From: a virus
DNA length: 43,635 bases
Strand: one strand, 5' to 3'
IMG/VR virus record: IMGVR_UViG_3300025264_000024
Coordinates: 1-43,635 of that record
The position numbers and the translations under genes are program-made. This document shows, piece by piece, positions 37,289-43,635 of the stretch; position 1 is the first letter of the stretch, and each line of letters begins with the position of its first letter. Below the pieces are notes generated by a model. It saw only the letters and a list, made by a program, of their open reading frames with translations. It ran no database searches and was not told the DNA's origin.

Positions 37289-39459
37289 TATCGTACCCCC
37301 CTTGACCTAAATATTATACTCATATCTTGTAATTCAAAATCTGCTTCTGCTGTTCCAGCTATCTTTAATTGTAAAGATTTCTTTTTAGTTCTATATCCAC
37401 TAGCTACTTCAAACTTTGTAACAGTCATTGTGCTATTAGTGGTCAACGAATTAGAATCAAATATATCTGTTGTTGCAGCAGCTCCTTCAAACCCTCCAGT
37501 GAGAACTAAGTTATTTCCATTCTTATGTGTCATGTACACTGAATAAAACTTTTTATCTACAGACGGTTCTCCTAAATCAAACTCTGGAGTTTGTATATCT
37601 ACTGTCTGTGATTTGGCATCTGTATCATATCGTTTCACGGTATATACATCACTACTAGCATCTGTAGTAAATTCCATACATACTAATTCTTGGTTATATG
37701 GAACAAGGTTGGTTGTTTTCTTACTTACTAAAACATTTGTATCATTTATATTAGCAAAAGATTTTGTTGCTATGTCATATAGATAGCCTTTACTATCGGT
37801 AGAATTACAATCTCCTATTACAATGATTTGATTTTTCTTTGGTATAAATCCAACTGCACAGCTTGTACCAACTATATTTGTTGCCCAAGTATCTTCGTCT
37901 ATAGCTGTACTTAATTTATTTATAGTGTCTGCAAAACTAAACATTCCATACTCATTTACCCATACTAATCCTAAATCTGATTTAGCTACAGCAGCAGGAT
38001 GACTAATGCCTCTATTCTCAAACTCTCCTTCTATATACCAACCAGCATCAGAACCCGATGCAATATTAATAACGAATAGTTTGTTTTCCTTAAATACAAA
38101 TAACCTATCTTGAAACTCTATTAGTTTAACAATCTTATCTCCATCATTGGTACCAACATCTATATAATAAGTTTGTGGGAAAGTATCGTATTTTCTAACA
38201 GGAGTATATTGTATCCTGTCTCCCATTTCCTTTACAACCCCTTCATCATTAGGATATAATATGTTCCCTACAAATGCTCTTTGATTTGCAACAACTGCTG
38301 TTTTGTATGCGTATGCTTCAGCCCCATTAAATGTAATTGCTTTTTCTTCTGGTAGAAATCCATTAATTGTAGAATAAGTATCTAGTGCAGGAGATTTAAT
38401 ATGGTAAGCTGTTGCATCAGTATCAGGGTTGTTGGTATCATTCGTTACTACATATCCTGATTTATCTATGAAGACATCATACTCATCCGCTAATGATACT
38501 CTTGAACCTAATTCAAAATTGATATCAAGTAATAATCTATACTCATCATCTGGGTTATTATAATTCTTTACATAAATTCTCATCCCTTGTAAGAATGCAC
38601 TAAGGCTATCGTCTTTAATAGACATACTTGCTATAAAGTATTGAGCATCTGCAATAGTAATAGGAGAAAAAGGATTGTGTAATAAAGATTCTTGTCCACC
38701 AAAATATACATAAGAAATTCCTACTGCATAAATACCTTCTGGCCACAAACCATCACTCCTAGTGCTACTACTTCCAGTTCCAGTAGATGCCATTTTTAAT
38801 CTAAACTCTGCTCCGCCTGTTGATGGAGCAGAACCGTCTTCTACACCGTCTTCTTCGTCTACTGGTGCAGCTAACGATTCAAAATCTGCAGTCAACGGTG
38901 CAGCTAACCCACCATTATAAAACTTCATTTGGTCTGTTACTGCTGCGGCATATACATCTGGGTGAGCATCATCAGTTCTTTCAATTCTAACCAGTGCTAT
39001 TTGTTCATTCCCTGTATTACTGAAATCTGAATCTGCAATACGTAACCCTCCCTCTGCATAATAATATACTGGTTTAGCATCTGTTGCACTCCCCGATGCA
39101 ATTAATGTTGCGGAATCTATAGGAGCAGCACTAGCAAAAGAACTGTTAGTACTTACAAATACTTCCCCTTTAGGAGAAGTATATGCTAAGTATTCCCCAC
39201 CATCTGCCCCACTAGTAGGCACTATGTCACTACTAAATTTATACAACCCATATCCAGCTTCTATTCCAGCATTGCCATCATCGGTTAATGTATATGAACT
39301 GCTAAGGTTGGCAAATTGACCGCAAGTTATTATCTTGCCCATGTGTCCAACATTAACATTGGTAGCTTCTGCTAAAAATCCATCAGCTAAATCTTTTTGA
39401 GAGTCTTTATTATTAACTCCCAATTCAAATCGTTTTATATTGTATGATTGTTTTGCCAT
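37288..39459 (-). CDS. Tail-nozzle-like beta-rich protein (723 aa)
   Basis: Begins MAKQSYNIKRFELGVNNKDS followed by DLADGFLAEATNVNVGHMGKIITCGQF, the opening typical of large tail-tip/nozzle proteins that state 'G.N....P.DL.D...A.N.....GK...'. The body is almost wholly beta, with propeller-like strand series (YLAYTSPKGEVFVSTN, KIVKLIEFQDRLFVFKENKLFVINI, IIVIGDCNST). This fits T7 gp12-like nozzle proteins in short-tailed phages. The family assignment is by style and position only. Confidence 0.6.
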   Translation of the reverse strand: MAKQSYNIKRFELGVNNKDSQKDLADGFLAEATNVNVGHMGKIITCGQFANLSSSYTLTDDGNAGIEAGYGLYKFSSDIVPTSGADGGEYLAYTSPKGEVFVSTNSSFASAAPIDSATLIASGSATDAKPVYYYAEGGLRIADSDFSNTGNEQIALVRIERTDDAHPDVYAAAVTDQMKFYNGGLAAPLTADFESLAAPVDEEDGVEDGSAPSTGGAEFRLKMASTGTGSSSTRSDGLWPEGIYAVGISYVYFGGQESLLHNPFSPITIADAQYFIASMSIKDDSLSAFLQGMRIYVKNYNNPDDEYRLLLDINFELGSRVSLADEYDVFIDKSGYVVTNDTNNPDTDATAYHIKSPALDTYSTINGFLPEEKAITFNGAEAYAYKTAVVANQRAFVGNILYPNDEGVVKEMGDRIQYTPVRKYDTFPQTYYIDVGTNDGDKIVKLIEFQDRLFVFKENKLFVINIASGSDAGWYIEGEFENRGISHPAAVAKSDLGLVWVNEYGMFSFADTINKLSTAIDEDTWATNIVGTSCAVGFIPKKNQIIVIGDCNSTDSKGYLYDIATKSFANINDTNVLVSKKTTNLVPYNQELVCMEFTTDASSDVYTVKRYDTDAKSQTVDIQTPEFDLGEPSVDKKFYSVYMTHKNGNNLVLTGGFEGAAATTDIFDSNSLTTNSTMTVTKFEVASGYRTKKKSLQLKIAGTAEADFELQDMSIIFRSRGVR

Positions 39460-39692
39460 GCTTTTTTAAGTCCTTTAAAAGCTAAATCTATAACATATGT
39501 TATTACCATAATCGTTATGATAAAAAATCCAGTCCCTATAATTAACGTTAATCCTATAATCATTGTCAAGATATACGTTAAAAAAGACACCCACTCCATC
39601 ACCCAATACTCTATAGTATTTGATGTGGTTGATTTTACTTTATCATTTAGTCTATTAAATACTCCTTCCAAATCTTTTGTCAAAGAAGACAT
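39435..39692 (-). CDS. Small membrane protein (85 aa)
   Basis: A polar N-terminal helix (SSLTKDLEGVFNRLNDKVKS) is followed by two hydrophobic segments (VSFLTYILTMIIGLTLIIGTGFFIITIMVITYVIDLAF) and a basic end. Predicted two-pass inner-membrane protein. It may be a second holin/antiholin or lysis partner of the holin at 40052-40423. Overlaps the nozzle gene start by 25 bases. Confidence 0.6.
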   Translation of the reverse strand: MSSLTKDLEGVFNRLNDKVKSTTSNTIEYWVMEWVSFLTYILTMIIGLTLIIGTGFFIITIMVITYVIDLAFKGLKKAWQNNHTI

Positions 39693-39693
39693 T

Positions 39694-39852
39694 CTACTTT
39701 TTCTTCAATGCTTTTTTAACCTGTTCCCAAACTTTGTTATCTAATTTATTAGAAGATATTTCTACTAAATAGTCTCCTACTACTAGTAAGATAGAAACCA
39801 ACGTTTCTTCCTTTACTACCTTCTTCAATAAATTTGCTATAGTTTTGCCCAT
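39694..39852 (-). CDS. Small protein (52 aa)
   Basis: Start chosen at ATG 39852 because AAAGGAG sits seven bases before it; in-frame ATGs further upstream overlap the 48-aa gene. MGKTIANLLKKVVKEETLVS then ILLVVGDYLVEISSNKLDNKVWEQVKKALKKK. Amphipathic, possibly membrane-associated. Function unknown. Confidence 0.5.
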   Translation of the reverse strand: MGKTIANLLKKVVKEETLVSILLVVGDYLVEISSNKLDNKVWEQVKKALKKK

Positions 39853-39901
39853 TCTTTTTCTCCTTTGATGTTGATGTATTTTAGCCAACCGTTGGTGTAT
39901 A

Positions 39902-40048
39902 TCACCTACCTTGTCCGCTTCCATTGTATTTCTTTTTGTAATATTTCTTACTAACCTTACTACCATATTTCGTATGTTTACTTTGTCCTTGTCTTGTTTT
40001 TTTAGGACCGTTAGTTTTTCTTGTTTCTTCTCTGAAGTATCTTCTCAA
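39902..40048 (-). CDS. Small basic protein (48 aa), probable TTG start
   Basis: A frame that opens with TTG at 40048, three bases after the holin stop, encodes RRYFREETRKTNGPKKTR ... KHTKYGSKVSKKYYKKKYNGSGQGR. Dense Lys/Arg/Tyr/Gly and the TKYG...KKYYKK(K/S)Y.G.G end resemble tiny basic proteins of marine phages. No ATG is available in frame. The start is uncertain; the coding frame looks real. Confidence 0.45.
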   Translation of the reverse strand: MRRYFREETRKTNGPKKTRQGQSKHTKYGSKVSKKYYKKKYNGSGQGR

Positions 40049-40051
40049 TGG

Positions 40052-40423
40052 TTAAGCACTTCTTTTCACTTTTTCAAAACTACGCATTCCCCCGAGACCG
40101 AGCATACCAAGAAGTATTGTTGTTAAAGTTCCCATATCAAACGTTGGTAATACTATTTCATTTCCAAAACTATATAACACAAACGTTAATAAGGGTTGAA
40201 GAATAAAGTGATACGCAAGTGCAGTAGCACATATCCATCCTGTAAAGGGTCTCCATCCTGCAACAAACATTGATGTATGACCTGCTTCTACCTTGTTTAC
40301 TTCTAATTGTGCTTTATTAATTTCAGCAATAAGTTCAGCTTTCTCTTGTTTGTCTAGAGTAAACCTATCAATATTATCTGCAACCTTGCTAATAATATTA
40401 CCAATCATGTCTAACTTAGGCAC
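40052..40423 (-). CDS. Holin, GTA_holin_3TM type
   Basis: 123 aa. An N-terminal amphipathic helix (IISKVADNIDRFTLDKQEKAEL) precedes the hallmark MFVAGWRPFTGWICATALAYHFILQPLLTFV, an LPTFD turn, and LTTILLGMLGLGGMRSFEK. The A-G-W-R-P-F-x-G-W and G-M-L-G-L-G-G-x-R-x-x-E-K motifs are characteristic of the three-transmembrane holin family first described in gene transfer agents. It forms membrane lesions that time lysis. No clear endolysin gene lies next to it. Confidence 0.85.
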   Translation of the reverse strand: MPKLDMIGNIISKVADNIDRFTLDKQEKAELIAEINKAQLEVNKVEAGHTSMFVAGWRPFTGWICATALAYHFILQPLLTFVLYSFGNEIVLPTFDMGTLTTILLGMLGLGGMRSFEKVKRSA

Positions 40424-40791
40424 TGTTTCTTACCTTTCTTCATTTCGCCATCACAGGTTGGACAATAGTCACCACGGTCTAATACTCCCCATGTAACCTT
40501 GTCTAGTGTGCTAGAGACATCGAGGATGTCCCTATATGCCTCTCTAAGGGCTTTTTGAACACCCTTTAAGGTAAACTTCGTCATGTGAGCTTTAAAGCGT
40601 TTCTCGAACACATTTAGTAGCATACTTCGAAATGATGTATAATATTCTCTATTGTTTTTATTTTTACAAAGATTATCAACAGAAGACTCTTTAGAGCCAT
40701 ATGTCCATACCCAAGAATATTTATCCTTACTAAGTAAATAACGATTTTTACCAAGTACTTTATTATAGAATATGTTATCTTTAATATTCAT
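40411..40791 (-). CDS. Late protein with C-terminal Cys motif (126 aa)
   Basis: MNIKDNIFYNKVLGKNRYLL, a Lys/Arg-rich middle, the helix FTLKGVQKALREAYRDI, and an end with DYCPTCDGEMKKGKKQCLS, likely zinc-binding. No catalytic motif recognised. Located between the 36-aa membrane peptide and the holin, so a lysis-region protein of unknown role. Confidence 0.55.
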   Translation of the reverse strand: MNIKDNIFYNKVLGKNRYLLSKDKYSWVWTYGSKESSVDNLCKNKNNREYYTSFRSMLLNVFEKRFKAHMTKFTLKGVQKALREAYRDILDVSSTLDKVTWGVLDRGDYCPTCDGEMKKGKKQCLS

Positions 40792-40898
40792 TTCTTAACT
40801 CTGTTCCAAATATCTTTACAATCACATTTGTTTCCCCATTTGCACCATGCATAATGTGTTACAAATCCAAGTATAAATCCTACTGTAAATCCTATCAT
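40788..40898 (-). CDS. Single-pass membrane mini-protein (36 aa)
   Basis: A strong AAGGAGGAG precedes ATG 40898. The product is MIGFTVGFILGFVTHYAWCK, a hydrophobic Gly-rich segment, then WGNKCDCKDIWNRVKK with three cysteines including C-x-C. Its stop overlaps the next ATG (ATGA). The ribosome site overlaps the stop codon of the outer-membrane protein gene. Candidate lysis regulator or envelope peptide. Confidence 0.6.
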   Translation of the reverse strand: MIGFTVGFILGFVTHYAWCKWGNKCDCKDIWNRVKK

Positions 40899-40908
40899 AT
40901 ACTCCTCC

Positions 40909-42003
40909 TTAGTAAATTAACCAATTAAATCCTGTAGATGCTGAATAACTTTGTATATCGTACATATTGATATATCTTGTTTGGACAAAGACTCCAAACT
41001 TATTAGATAGTTTCCATCCTAAAACTAATCCAGTATCATAATCCATACCATATTTAGCATTGTCATAGTTAAAACTATAATCACTCATTCCTTCATTATA
41101 GGGATAAGCAGTAACCCATAAGTGAAACCAATTATCATCTGTATATTTATAATAATCTACACCTAATGATAGTGCTAATTCGTGCTGATAACCAAGACCA
41201 CGTGCAAATGTATCATTGTAATCCTCTACAATATCTCCATAAATTGTTTGATAAAACTCTTCATCACTTTTCGCAACGAGTGTTCCATCTACATCGGTCC
41301 AATACCAATCCCAGTATTCATAGCCGAAAGCAGTCCACTGTTTTGTCCATTCGTCTTTATAAGGTCCATTTGCCCAACCTTCTTCATCCCAGGCGAGAAT
41401 CCAAAACGGGAAAAACTCACTGGTATCAATACCTTTTTCTTCCCAATATAAATCTATTGGTAGAAAATCTAAATATGCTGGATGACTTCTTCCTGCAATT
41501 CCTGCACTAAAGTCCCAGTTCCCTTTATTAATTCTATATCGCATATCTACTGCACCAAATTCTAAGTCTTCTAACCCCATTGCATCATAGTTAGCTTTAA
41601 AGATAAACTTAGGATGTAAGTATCGTAACATATATTCGTGATTATCAAATGATTCACCAAATTGAGTATGTTTAGAATATTCTAATACATATTCCCAACC
41701 TTTTGCCAACCCATTCCCAATGGCTACACCTTCATTAATTCCAGTTTCTTCTCCTGTGTAGAATTTTCCTGATTTATTCTCATAACCAAATCGTGCTAAC
41801 TTTCTAATTCCAAAGGTTAATGAACCGTGGTCTTCTAACTCTTCTTGTAGTTCTTGTAATTGACCATTACTTACTTGATAAGTTTGGTTTGTAGTTAAAG
41901 GACTCGTTAAATTATAGGCACCATAAATCGTACTAAACTTTAAAAAATCCTGAGCACATAATGAGCTCATTAATAATATTCCTGCTATTAGTTTTCCAAT
42001 CAT
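40909..42003 (-). CDS. Outer-membrane beta-barrel protein with signal peptide
   Basis: 364 aa. MIGKLIAGILLMSSLCAQ is a classic Sec signal peptide with predicted cleavage after A-Q or C-A. The mature part shows many short alternating amphipathic strands rich in Tyr and Trp (GWEYVLEYSKHTQF, EYMLRYLHPKFIFKANYD, DFSAGIAGRS, ELALSLGVDYYKY, NWFHLWVTAYPY, TGLVLGWKLSNKFGVFVQTRYI) and a C-terminal strand ending F-N-W-L-I-Y. This is the composition of an outer-membrane beta-barrel. It is translationally coupled to the exported thioredoxin-fold protein. An insertion of such a host-type gene in a phage late operon suggests change of the cell surface late in infection or a role in lysis. Function is inferred. 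Confidence 0.72.
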   Translation of the reverse strand: MIGKLIAGILLMSSLCAQDFLKFSTIYGAYNLTSPLTTNQTYQVSNGQLQELQEELEDHGSLTFGIRKLARFGYENKSGKFYTGEETGINEGVAIGNGLAKGWEYVLEYSKHTQFGESFDNHEYMLRYLHPKFIFKANYDAMGLEDLEFGAVDMRYRINKGNWDFSAGIAGRSHPAYLDFLPIDLYWEEKGIDTSEFFPFWILAWDEEGWANGPYKDEWTKQWTAFGYEYWDWYWTDVDGTLVAKSDEEFYQTIYGDIVEDYNDTFARGLGYQHELALSLGVDYYKYTDDNWFHLWVTAYPYNEGMSDYSFNYDNAKYGMDYDTGLVLGWKLSNKFGVFVQTRYINMYDIQSYSASTGFNWLIY

Positions 42004-42410
42004 TGAAATCTCCTTAACATTATTTCATCAATTTCTTTTTTTATCTTGGACAAGATAGTCTTTTCATCTAAACGAAATGCTAATCCTGCCTCAAATCTTT
42101 GTAATTCTTTTCCTTTTTCAAATATAATAATCGTTGGTACTGATTTAATATTCCATTCTTCTGCTAATACTGCACCATATTCTTTATTGTCAATACTTGC
42201 TTCTACAATAAAACAATTTGTTAATTTAGAAATATCTATTGATGCACTTAAATTCCAATCAGCATTCACTTGCACTACTACACACCCTTGTTGACTCAAG
42301 AGTTGTACTTGTTCTAAATTCTTTAACTTATCTTGCGAGAATAATAACGATGGCCATAAAAATAAGCCAACTAACACACAGGATAAGCCATATATAATTT
42401 TTTCTCTCAT
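42000..42410 (-). CDS. Exported thioredoxin-fold protein lacking the CxxC site
   Basis: 136 aa. Signal peptide MREKIIYGLSCVLVGLFLWP...LLFSQ, then a thioredoxin-like body: CVVVQVNADWNLSASIDISKL in place of strand beta1 plus W-C-G-P-C, IVEASIDNKEYGAVLAEEWNIKSVPTIIIFEKGKELQRFEAGL with the conserved V-P cis-proline and the following strand and helix. The redox cysteines are replaced (ADWNLSA), so disulfide chemistry is unlikely; a binding or chaperone role is more plausible. Its stop overlaps the ATG of the beta-barrel gene (ATGA), so the two are made together. Confidence 0.65.
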   Translation of the reverse strand: MREKIIYGLSCVLVGLFLWPSLLFSQDKLKNLEQVQLLSQQGCVVVQVNADWNLSASIDISKLTNCFIVEASIDNKEYGAVLAEEWNIKSVPTIIIFEKGKELQRFEAGLAFRLDEKTILSKIKKEIDEIMLRRFQ

Positions 42411-42422
42411 AATCGTTATTCA

Positions 42423-42689
42423 CTATTGATTCATCAGCATACGTTCAATATTTTTAACATCTTCTTTTATTTCTTCTACATCATCTTGTGTGTTCATAAT
42501 CGTATCACGAATCATCTGGTCCTTTAAATCATATTCTGTTCTACCAACTTCAGGTACAGGTAATTCCTTTGCTTCGGCTATTTCGCCTAACAAAGAAAAA
42601 TATACCCCTACTACCATTACGATAGTTACGATTACACTTGCAATCGTTTCCAACTTTAAAGTTAGCTTCGTATTCTTACCTAGTTCCAC
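42423..42689 (-). CDS. Membrane-anchored coiled-coil protein (88 aa)
   Basis: From a GTG start: a short polar tail, a transmembrane segment (IASVIVTIVMVVGVYFSLLG) near residues 17-36, then a charged coiled coil (DDVEEIKEDVKNIERMLMNQ). This N-in, coil-out design is like inner-membrane spanins, or small holin-like proteins. No outer-membrane spanin partner is seen next door. Overlaps the 46-aa gene by 14 bases. Confidence 0.55.
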   Translation of the reverse strand: MELGKNTKLTLKLETIASVIVTIVMVVGVYFSLLGEIAEAKELPVPEVGRTEYDLKDQMIRDTIMNTQDDVEEIKEDVKNIERMLMNQ

Positions 42690-42816
42690 TTTTTTTACCT
42701 TTCACCTTTTTGTTTTTATTACCAAATATTTTATCCCAACGTTTAGCCCATTCAGTTTGAGATATACCCATTCTTGGTTTGTCTCCTTTTCCTACTCCAT
42801 TTGGTCCACGAAACAT
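42676..42816 (-). CDS. Small basic protein (46 aa)
   Basis: ATG 42816 overlaps the stop of the adaptor-like gene (TAATG). The frame encodes MFRGPNGVGKGDKPRMGISQ, TEWAKRWDKIFGNKNKKVKG and a basic end. It is coupled on both sides. Function unknown; possibly a minor neck or tail component. Confidence 0.5.
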   Translation of the reverse strand: MFRGPNGVGKGDKPRMGISQTEWAKRWDKIFGNKNKKVKGKKSGTR

Positions 42817-43268
42817 TATCTTAAATCTGCTGGAAGCACTGCTCTAGTACCTCCTGTTTTATCATTCTTTTTCATTCCGTATCTTCTAACAATTCTTTCA
42901 TAATTTTGCATACATTTTTCAGCTGCTTTAGATTTTATAATTGCTAAATTTGGGTCCTTTGCGCTTGCAGCAGCATCCATCAATGCTTGTGCTTTAACAT
43001 AGTTAATCAAAGCAGGCTGTAAAGCATTATCTAAATCTATTGTTCCTGTTATAGAACTTAATTCATCTGGTTCTGCATAATAAGATATAACTAAACCAGC
43101 AATAATTTGGTCATTGCTTGAACCTATTTGAACTGCTTTTAGTTTTGATTCACTTGTTTCTGTTGTGTCTCCATCTCCCTCTGTAGTAGCGATAGCTAAT
43201 CTATCTCCTTCTATCCACCATACAAATGTATCGCTTGGGTCTGTATATGAACTGCTTATGTATGCCAT
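42816..43268 (-). CDS. Neck/adaptor-like protein B, copy 2
   Basis: Start chosen at ATG 43268 (MAYISSSYTDPSDTFVWWIE), which overlaps the preceding stop (TAATG) behind CGGAGA; an upstream in-frame ATG lies inside the previous gene. 150 aa. Shares YTDPSD(T/S)FVWW(I/V)EGD(R/K)LAIATTE, ISYYAEPDE, LDN.LQP.LI..VKA and DKTGGTRA(V/I)LP with the protein at 1260-1721. One copy may serve the neck and the other a second attachment site, or one may be redundant. Confidence 0.7.
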   Translation of the reverse strand: MAYISSSYTDPSDTFVWWIEGDRLAIATTEGDGDTTETSESKLKAVQIGSSNDQIIAGLVISYYAEPDELSSITGTIDLDNALQPALINYVKAQALMDAAASAKDPNLAIIKSKAAEKCMQNYERIVRRYGMKKNDKTGGTRAVLPADLR

Positions 43269-43609
43269 TATATCTCCGTCCAATTAGTATTTGAAGCTGT
43301 ACTTGATTCGTTATAGAATTGTTTAATTTCACCATTAGACAATCTAGGAATCTTAATATATTCACCATCTGAATTTAATATTGCACATCTGAATACCTTG
43401 TTAACTGTTATTGCTTCATCATCATCTAATGCATACCATAATTGATTATGGTATAAATTTGTTTTTGCATTTTCTACTTGTAGAGAGTATTTACCCATAT
43501 CAACCAATGCTTCATTGATTAAATTAAGTACATAGTTTTCTCTAATATCAGGAACTGCTTGTCTTACTCTACTTAGTATTTCTTTTGCGCTAAATTCTAT
43601 TGCTGCCAT
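43268..43609 (-). CDS. Neck/adaptor-like protein A, copy 2
   Basis: 113 aa. MAAIEFSAKEILSRVRQAVP and ENYVLNLINEALVDMGKYS align with the protein at 1725-2030. The C-terminus is longer and ends SSTASNTNWTEI, reminiscent of the W-T-E-Q repeats of the 56-aa protein at 2030-2200. ATG follows AAGGAGAATAAA. It lies at the right edge of the window and would directly follow the fibre gene if the window is circular. Confidence 0.7.
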   Translation of the reverse strand: MAAIEFSAKEILSRVRQAVPDIRENYVLNLINEALVDMGKYSLQVENAKTNLYHNQLWYALDDDEAITVNKVFRCAILNSDGEYIKIPRLSNGEIKQFYNESSTASNTNWTEI

Positions 43610-43635
43610 TTTATTCTCCTTACGCTACATCTTCT
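43610..43635 (-). other. Right edge: ribosome site and possible fibre-gene stop
   Basis: Reading leftwards, AGAAGATGTAGCGTAAGGAGAA precedes the ATG at 43609 (split here: AGAAGATGTAGCG, TAAGGAG). GGAG is a good ribosome site. In the frame that continues from base 1 of the window, bases 43635-43619 would give five residues and then TAA. Confidence 0.4.

Noticed and set aside
39723-39730. TTGGGAAC on the minus strand inside the 52-aa gene
   Set aside because: Followed at 18 nt by AGAAAA; no promoter features.
42000-42410. Active thioredoxin or disulfide isomerase
   Set aside because: The W-C-x-x-C site is replaced by W-N-L-S-A; only the fold motifs remain.

Overview
The window reads as an essentially complete genome of an uncultivated, AT-rich, tailed double-stranded DNA phage. 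It encodes small and large terminase subunits, portal, scaffold, major capsid protein, a neck/adaptor set, a fibre-like protein, a tail-nozzle-like protein, very large ejection-type proteins and a holin. No integrase, lysogeny repressor, DNA polymerase, primase, RNA polymerase or complete helicase was recognised. No long tape-measure or tail-tube gene is obvious, so a short-tailed (podovirus-like) virion is the simplest inference. The fibre protein style and the two exported proteins whose signal peptides end in ...AQ or ...SQ fit a marine phage of a Gram-negative host, possibly in the Bacteroidota/Marinimicrobia direction. That host guess is weak, because good Shine-Dalgarno sites are common here.

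Layout. (1) 14.5 kb down to position 1, minus strand: two small proteins, a metallophosphoesterase, TerS, TerL, portal, scaffold, capsid, putative decoration protein, small proteins, a possible virion hydrolase, an 859-aa adaptor/stalk protein, an adaptor gene pair and a fibre-like gene cut by the left edge. (2) 43.6 kb down to 28.3 kb, minus strand: a second copy of the adaptor pair, an envelope/lysis cluster (membrane proteins, exported thioredoxin-fold protein, outer-membrane beta-barrel, holin, tiny basic proteins), the tail-nozzle-like protein and four large ejection-type proteins. Blocks 1 and 2 become one continuous late operon if the two window edges are joined, so this is probably a circular map opened inside the late operon. 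(3) 14.9-16.7 kb, minus strand: five or six tiny genes, most with their own promoter. (4) 16.7-28.3 kb, plus strand: early genes. Tiny genes come first. A second part holds a cysteine-peptidase-like protein, helicase-associated repeats, a Cas4-like nuclease, an ERF annealing protein, a lipoprotein, a resolvase-like nuclease, an SSB-like protein and a MazG-like protein.

The most striking non-coding signal is a family of eleven promoter-like sites, ATGGGAAC or TTGGGAAC followed by exactly 18 nt and a TA/TT-type -10 hexamer. They occur only between 15.2 and 21.4 kb and point outwards on both strands from a divergent pair at 16.63-16.73 kb. Around them lie several intergenic segments bounded by long inverted repeats that look like structured RNAs. 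A chain of tiny genes at 18.0-18.95 kb is joined by a recurring GGAGGAAAAATGA element, which is at once Shine-Dalgarno site, last codons of one gene and start of the next. A cluster of TTAGGG/CCCTAA palindromes sits just before the late operon.

All family assignments come from reading motifs by eye. No database search was possible.
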